Of a DNA stretch of 64,000 nucleotides, positions 62,306 to 64,000 are shown piece by piece. The notes below the pieces were generated by a model. It was not told the origin of the DNA, ran no database searches, and worked only from the letters and a program-made list of their open reading frames with translations. Origin of the DNA: CBDDGJ01 sp965199285 (GTDB lineage Bacteria > Pseudomonadota > Alphaproteobacteria > RS24); NCBI GenBank assembly GCA_965199285.1, contig OZ240687.1:248001-312000 (forward strand), written 5' to 3'. How positions within the stretch are numbered: the stretch's first letter is position 1; each line of letters begins with the position of its first letter. A program made the translations under genes and the position numbers.

Positions 62306-63490
62306 ATGGTGAAAAGAATATTAATATCTGGTGGCGGTGTTTGCGGGATGACCGCCGCGCTTTTATTAGCGCAACGTGGTTTCAAGGTCGATATATTTGA
62401 ACAAACGCCAGCGCTTGGTGCGTTACCTATCGGCATCCAACTTACACCAAATGCGATGTATGTACTACGCGAGCTAGGTGTTGCTGAGGAGATTGAGAAA
62501 GCCGGAGATCAGAATATGTATGTGAGGATGCGGCATTTTAAGACAGGTAAACCCTATAATAAGATAGAAGTTAGTGCGCTTAATGTGCAGCGCTATGGCG
62601 AGAAATATTTGCATATTGAACGGGCAAAAGTCATTGATATTTTATTGCAGGCAGCAGAGGGGCTGGATCTAACAGTGCATCATAATGCCTATGTTCAAGG
62701 TTATACTCAAAATGCTGATGAGGTTACCCTGTCGTTGCAGGGTGGAAAGATAGTGAGAGGTAGTTTATTAATTGGCGCCGATGGTATTTATTCAACCGTT
62801 CGTGAGGGTATTTATAAAGATATGCCGCCACAGCCAACCGGGGTTATCGCCTGGCGCGGCACTGTTAAGGCGGCAGACCTTCCCAAGGAGTTGGACATTC
62901 CAAATTATAATTTGTGGATTGGCGATAGGAAACATTTTGTAACTTATGGCTTGAACGGAGGAGAGGTTATTCACTTTACGGCGGTTGAAGAAAATGGTTC
63001 TGTTCTGTTAAGTGAAAGCAGGAATGTGACGGGAAATATGAAAACATTGCGTGCCAGCTTTGAGGGCTGGGATGAAAATATAATGGCTGTTTTAGATGCC
63101 GCTAATGGTTGTTTTGTTTGGGGTGTTGTGGGGTTTGAGCCGCTTCCCACATGGTATGATGGGCGGGTTGTCTTATGCGGTGATGCTTGTCATCCCCTCT
63201 TGCCATCGACAATGCAAGGCGCGCCTTTGACGATTGAAAGTGCATTTGTATTGGCGCAAGAAATTTCGCAAACGGAAAACCATTTTCAAGCATTTCAGAA
63301 TTATCAATTGCGCCATCAAAACCGAGTCTTACAAATTCAGAGAAATGCGGAATCAAATATGAAATTCTTCCATAAATTAACGCCTTGGGGCAAAGCGTCA
63401 CGATATTTGCAGCTTTTGTTTATAAATTATTTTCCTAACATATATCATAAAAGGTTAGATAATCTCTTTTCACATAATGTCACAAAATAG
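62306..63490 (+). CDS. FAD-dependent monooxygenase, salicylate/3-hydroxybenzoate hydroxylase-like
   Basis: A 394-residue single-component flavin monooxygenase that likely hydroxylates an aromatic or similar ring with NAD(P)H. Visible: the FAD motif ISGGGVCGMTAALLLAQRG (residues 7-25), the DG motif LIGADGIYSTVREG, and the GD motif VVLCGDACHPLLPSTMQGA with a helix of the usual kind. A GGGGG run touches the ATG at 62306, so the GTG one codon later, with better spacing, may be the true start. The region is AT-richer than kdsA and breaks the usual kdsA-eno order, so acquisition by transfer is possible. Substrate unknown. Confidence 0.85.
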   Translation: MVKRILISGGGVCGMTAALLLAQRGFKVDIFEQTPALGALPIGIQLTPNAMYVLRELGVAEEIEKAGDQNMYVRMRHFKTGKPYNKIEVSALNVQRYGEKYLHIERAKVIDILLQAAEGLDLTVHHNAYVQGYTQNADEVTLSLQGGKIVRGSLLIGADGIYSTVREGIYKDMPPQPTGVIAWRGTVKAADLPKELDIPNYNLWIGDRKHFVTYGLNGGEVIHFTAVEENGSVLLSESRNVTGNMKTLRASFEGWDENIMAVLDAANGCFVWGVVGFEPLPTWYDGRVVLCGDACHPLLPSTMQGAPLTIESAFVLAQEISQTENHFQAFQNYQLRHQNRVLQIQRNAESNMKFFHKLTPWGKASRYLQLLFINYFPNIYHKRLDNLFSHNVTK

Positions 63491-63543
63491 GGTAAAAGAC
63501 TTTTTATATTTACTTATTTTGTCTTGATGATACATTGTTTCTT

Positions 63544-64000
63544 ATGTTTGGCGTAAAAGGGATAGATGAAGGCATTGATGGTAATGCAGAAATTGACTGG
63601 GGTAAAACCAGCGAGGATTATGCCCGTCATCGTCCGCCGCCGCCGGATAGTTTTTTCAAAAAGTTACAGGCATTGGATATTGGTCTTGCTGGACAAGATA
63701 TTCTGGATATAGGGACAGGAACCGGCATTGTCGCACGACAAATGGCACGACAGGGCGCAGTGGTGACAGCCTGTGACATTTCCGATATACAGGTGAAAAT
63801 GGCGAAGTATTTAGCAGAATCTGAAAATCTTGCCATAGATTTCCATTGCTTTGCGTCTGAGGATATGGATTTTCCGGCTCATTCTTTCGATATTGTCACG
63901 GCCAATCAATGTTTTGTTTATTTTGATCGTGAAAAGACCATCCCTATTTTACGCAAAATATTGCGCCCGCATGGTTTGCTCGTGATTTCGCATTTCTCTT
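63544..64000 (+). CDS. Class I SAM-dependent methyltransferase, N-terminal part (cut by window end)
   Basis: The first 152 codons of a methyltransferase. The SAM-binding motif I is DILDIGTGTGIVARQMA (about residues 56-72), the acidic residue at the end of strand 2 is in VTACDIS, and motif IV is SFDIVTANQCFVYFD. The N-terminus KTSEDYARHRPPPPDSFF resembles UbiE/YcgJ-like methyltransferases acting on small molecules. It lies 53 bp after the monooxygenase gene on the same strand, so both may act on the same compound. The end is outside the window. Confidence 0.85.
   Translation, partial: MFGVKGIDEGIDGNAEIDWGKTSEDYARHRPPPPDSFFKKLQALDIGLAGQDILDIGTGTGIVARQMARQGAVVTACDISDIQVKMAKYLAESENLAIDFHCFASEDMDFPAHSFDIVTANQCFVYFDREKTIPILRKILRPHGLLVISHFS

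Overview
This is a chromosomal segment of an alphaproteobacterium of moderate GC content. The assignment rests on the gene blocks uvrA/ssb-gyrA-coaD-cyclophilin-queA-tgt, recG/sdhE-mfd, ppiD-trpEGDC-lexA and tpiA-secG-pyrG-kdsA, on a direct-repeat GTTC-N7-GTTC SOS box near lexA, and on metal-independent KdsA (Gram-negative LPS). The TonB-dependent receptor, the Entner-Doudoroff operon and several Fe(II)/2-oxoglutarate and flavin oxygenases suggest a free-living, probably aquatic heterotroph. A marine SAR116-like lineage is possible but unproven. No phage, insertion sequence, CRISPR array or rRNA was seen. No stretch above 300 bases lacks a gene.

Layout. 1-4.1 kb: secF end, a DadA-like oxidase, an MFS carrier, a PuuD-like membrane protein and a short squalene/phytoene-synthase-like protein. 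4.1-15.4 kb: information-processing genes (trmFO, uvrA, ssb, gyrA, coaD, queA, tgt). 15.4-19.8 kb: accessory genes (TauD-like and PhyH-like oxygenases, MAPEG, thioesterase, TetR) around tRNA-Lys. 19.8-36.7 kb: a carbohydrate locus. 36.7-45.7 kb: oxygenases, glmU, valine-degradation mmsAB and a phosphotransferase/DUF6285 pair. 45.7-62.2 kb: recG, sdhE-mfd, lexA, the trp genes, ppiD, tpiA, secG, pyrG, kdsA. 62.2-64 kb: an AT-rich spacer, then a flavin monooxygenase and a truncated methyltransferase.

The carbohydrate locus is the most coherent system. A secreted GH3 beta-glucosidase and a TonB receptor lie back to back. They are followed by a sodium/sugar symporter, a LacI-type repressor, then zwf-pgl-edd-glk-eda and a divergent PEP-carboxylase homologue. 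Read together: import of beta-gluco-oligosaccharide or glucose, phosphorylation by Glk, and the Entner-Doudoroff route to pyruvate and glyceraldehyde-3-phosphate. Four promoter modules with the same build (TTGACA-like -35 overlapping a TGACANCG operator core, exact 17-bp spacer, -10) stand before the receptor (two in tandem), the symporter and zwf, which points to one LacI regulon. An 11-copy TTGC repeat lies directly behind the symporter -10, which could make its output tunable by repeat-length change.

Other unusual points: a queuine tRNA-ribosyltransferase lacking all three zinc-binding cysteines; a PEP-carboxylase homologue with several replaced catalytic residues; a GyrA with an acidic N-terminal extension and Gln at the quinolone Ser83 position; and short direct repeats around several stop codons.
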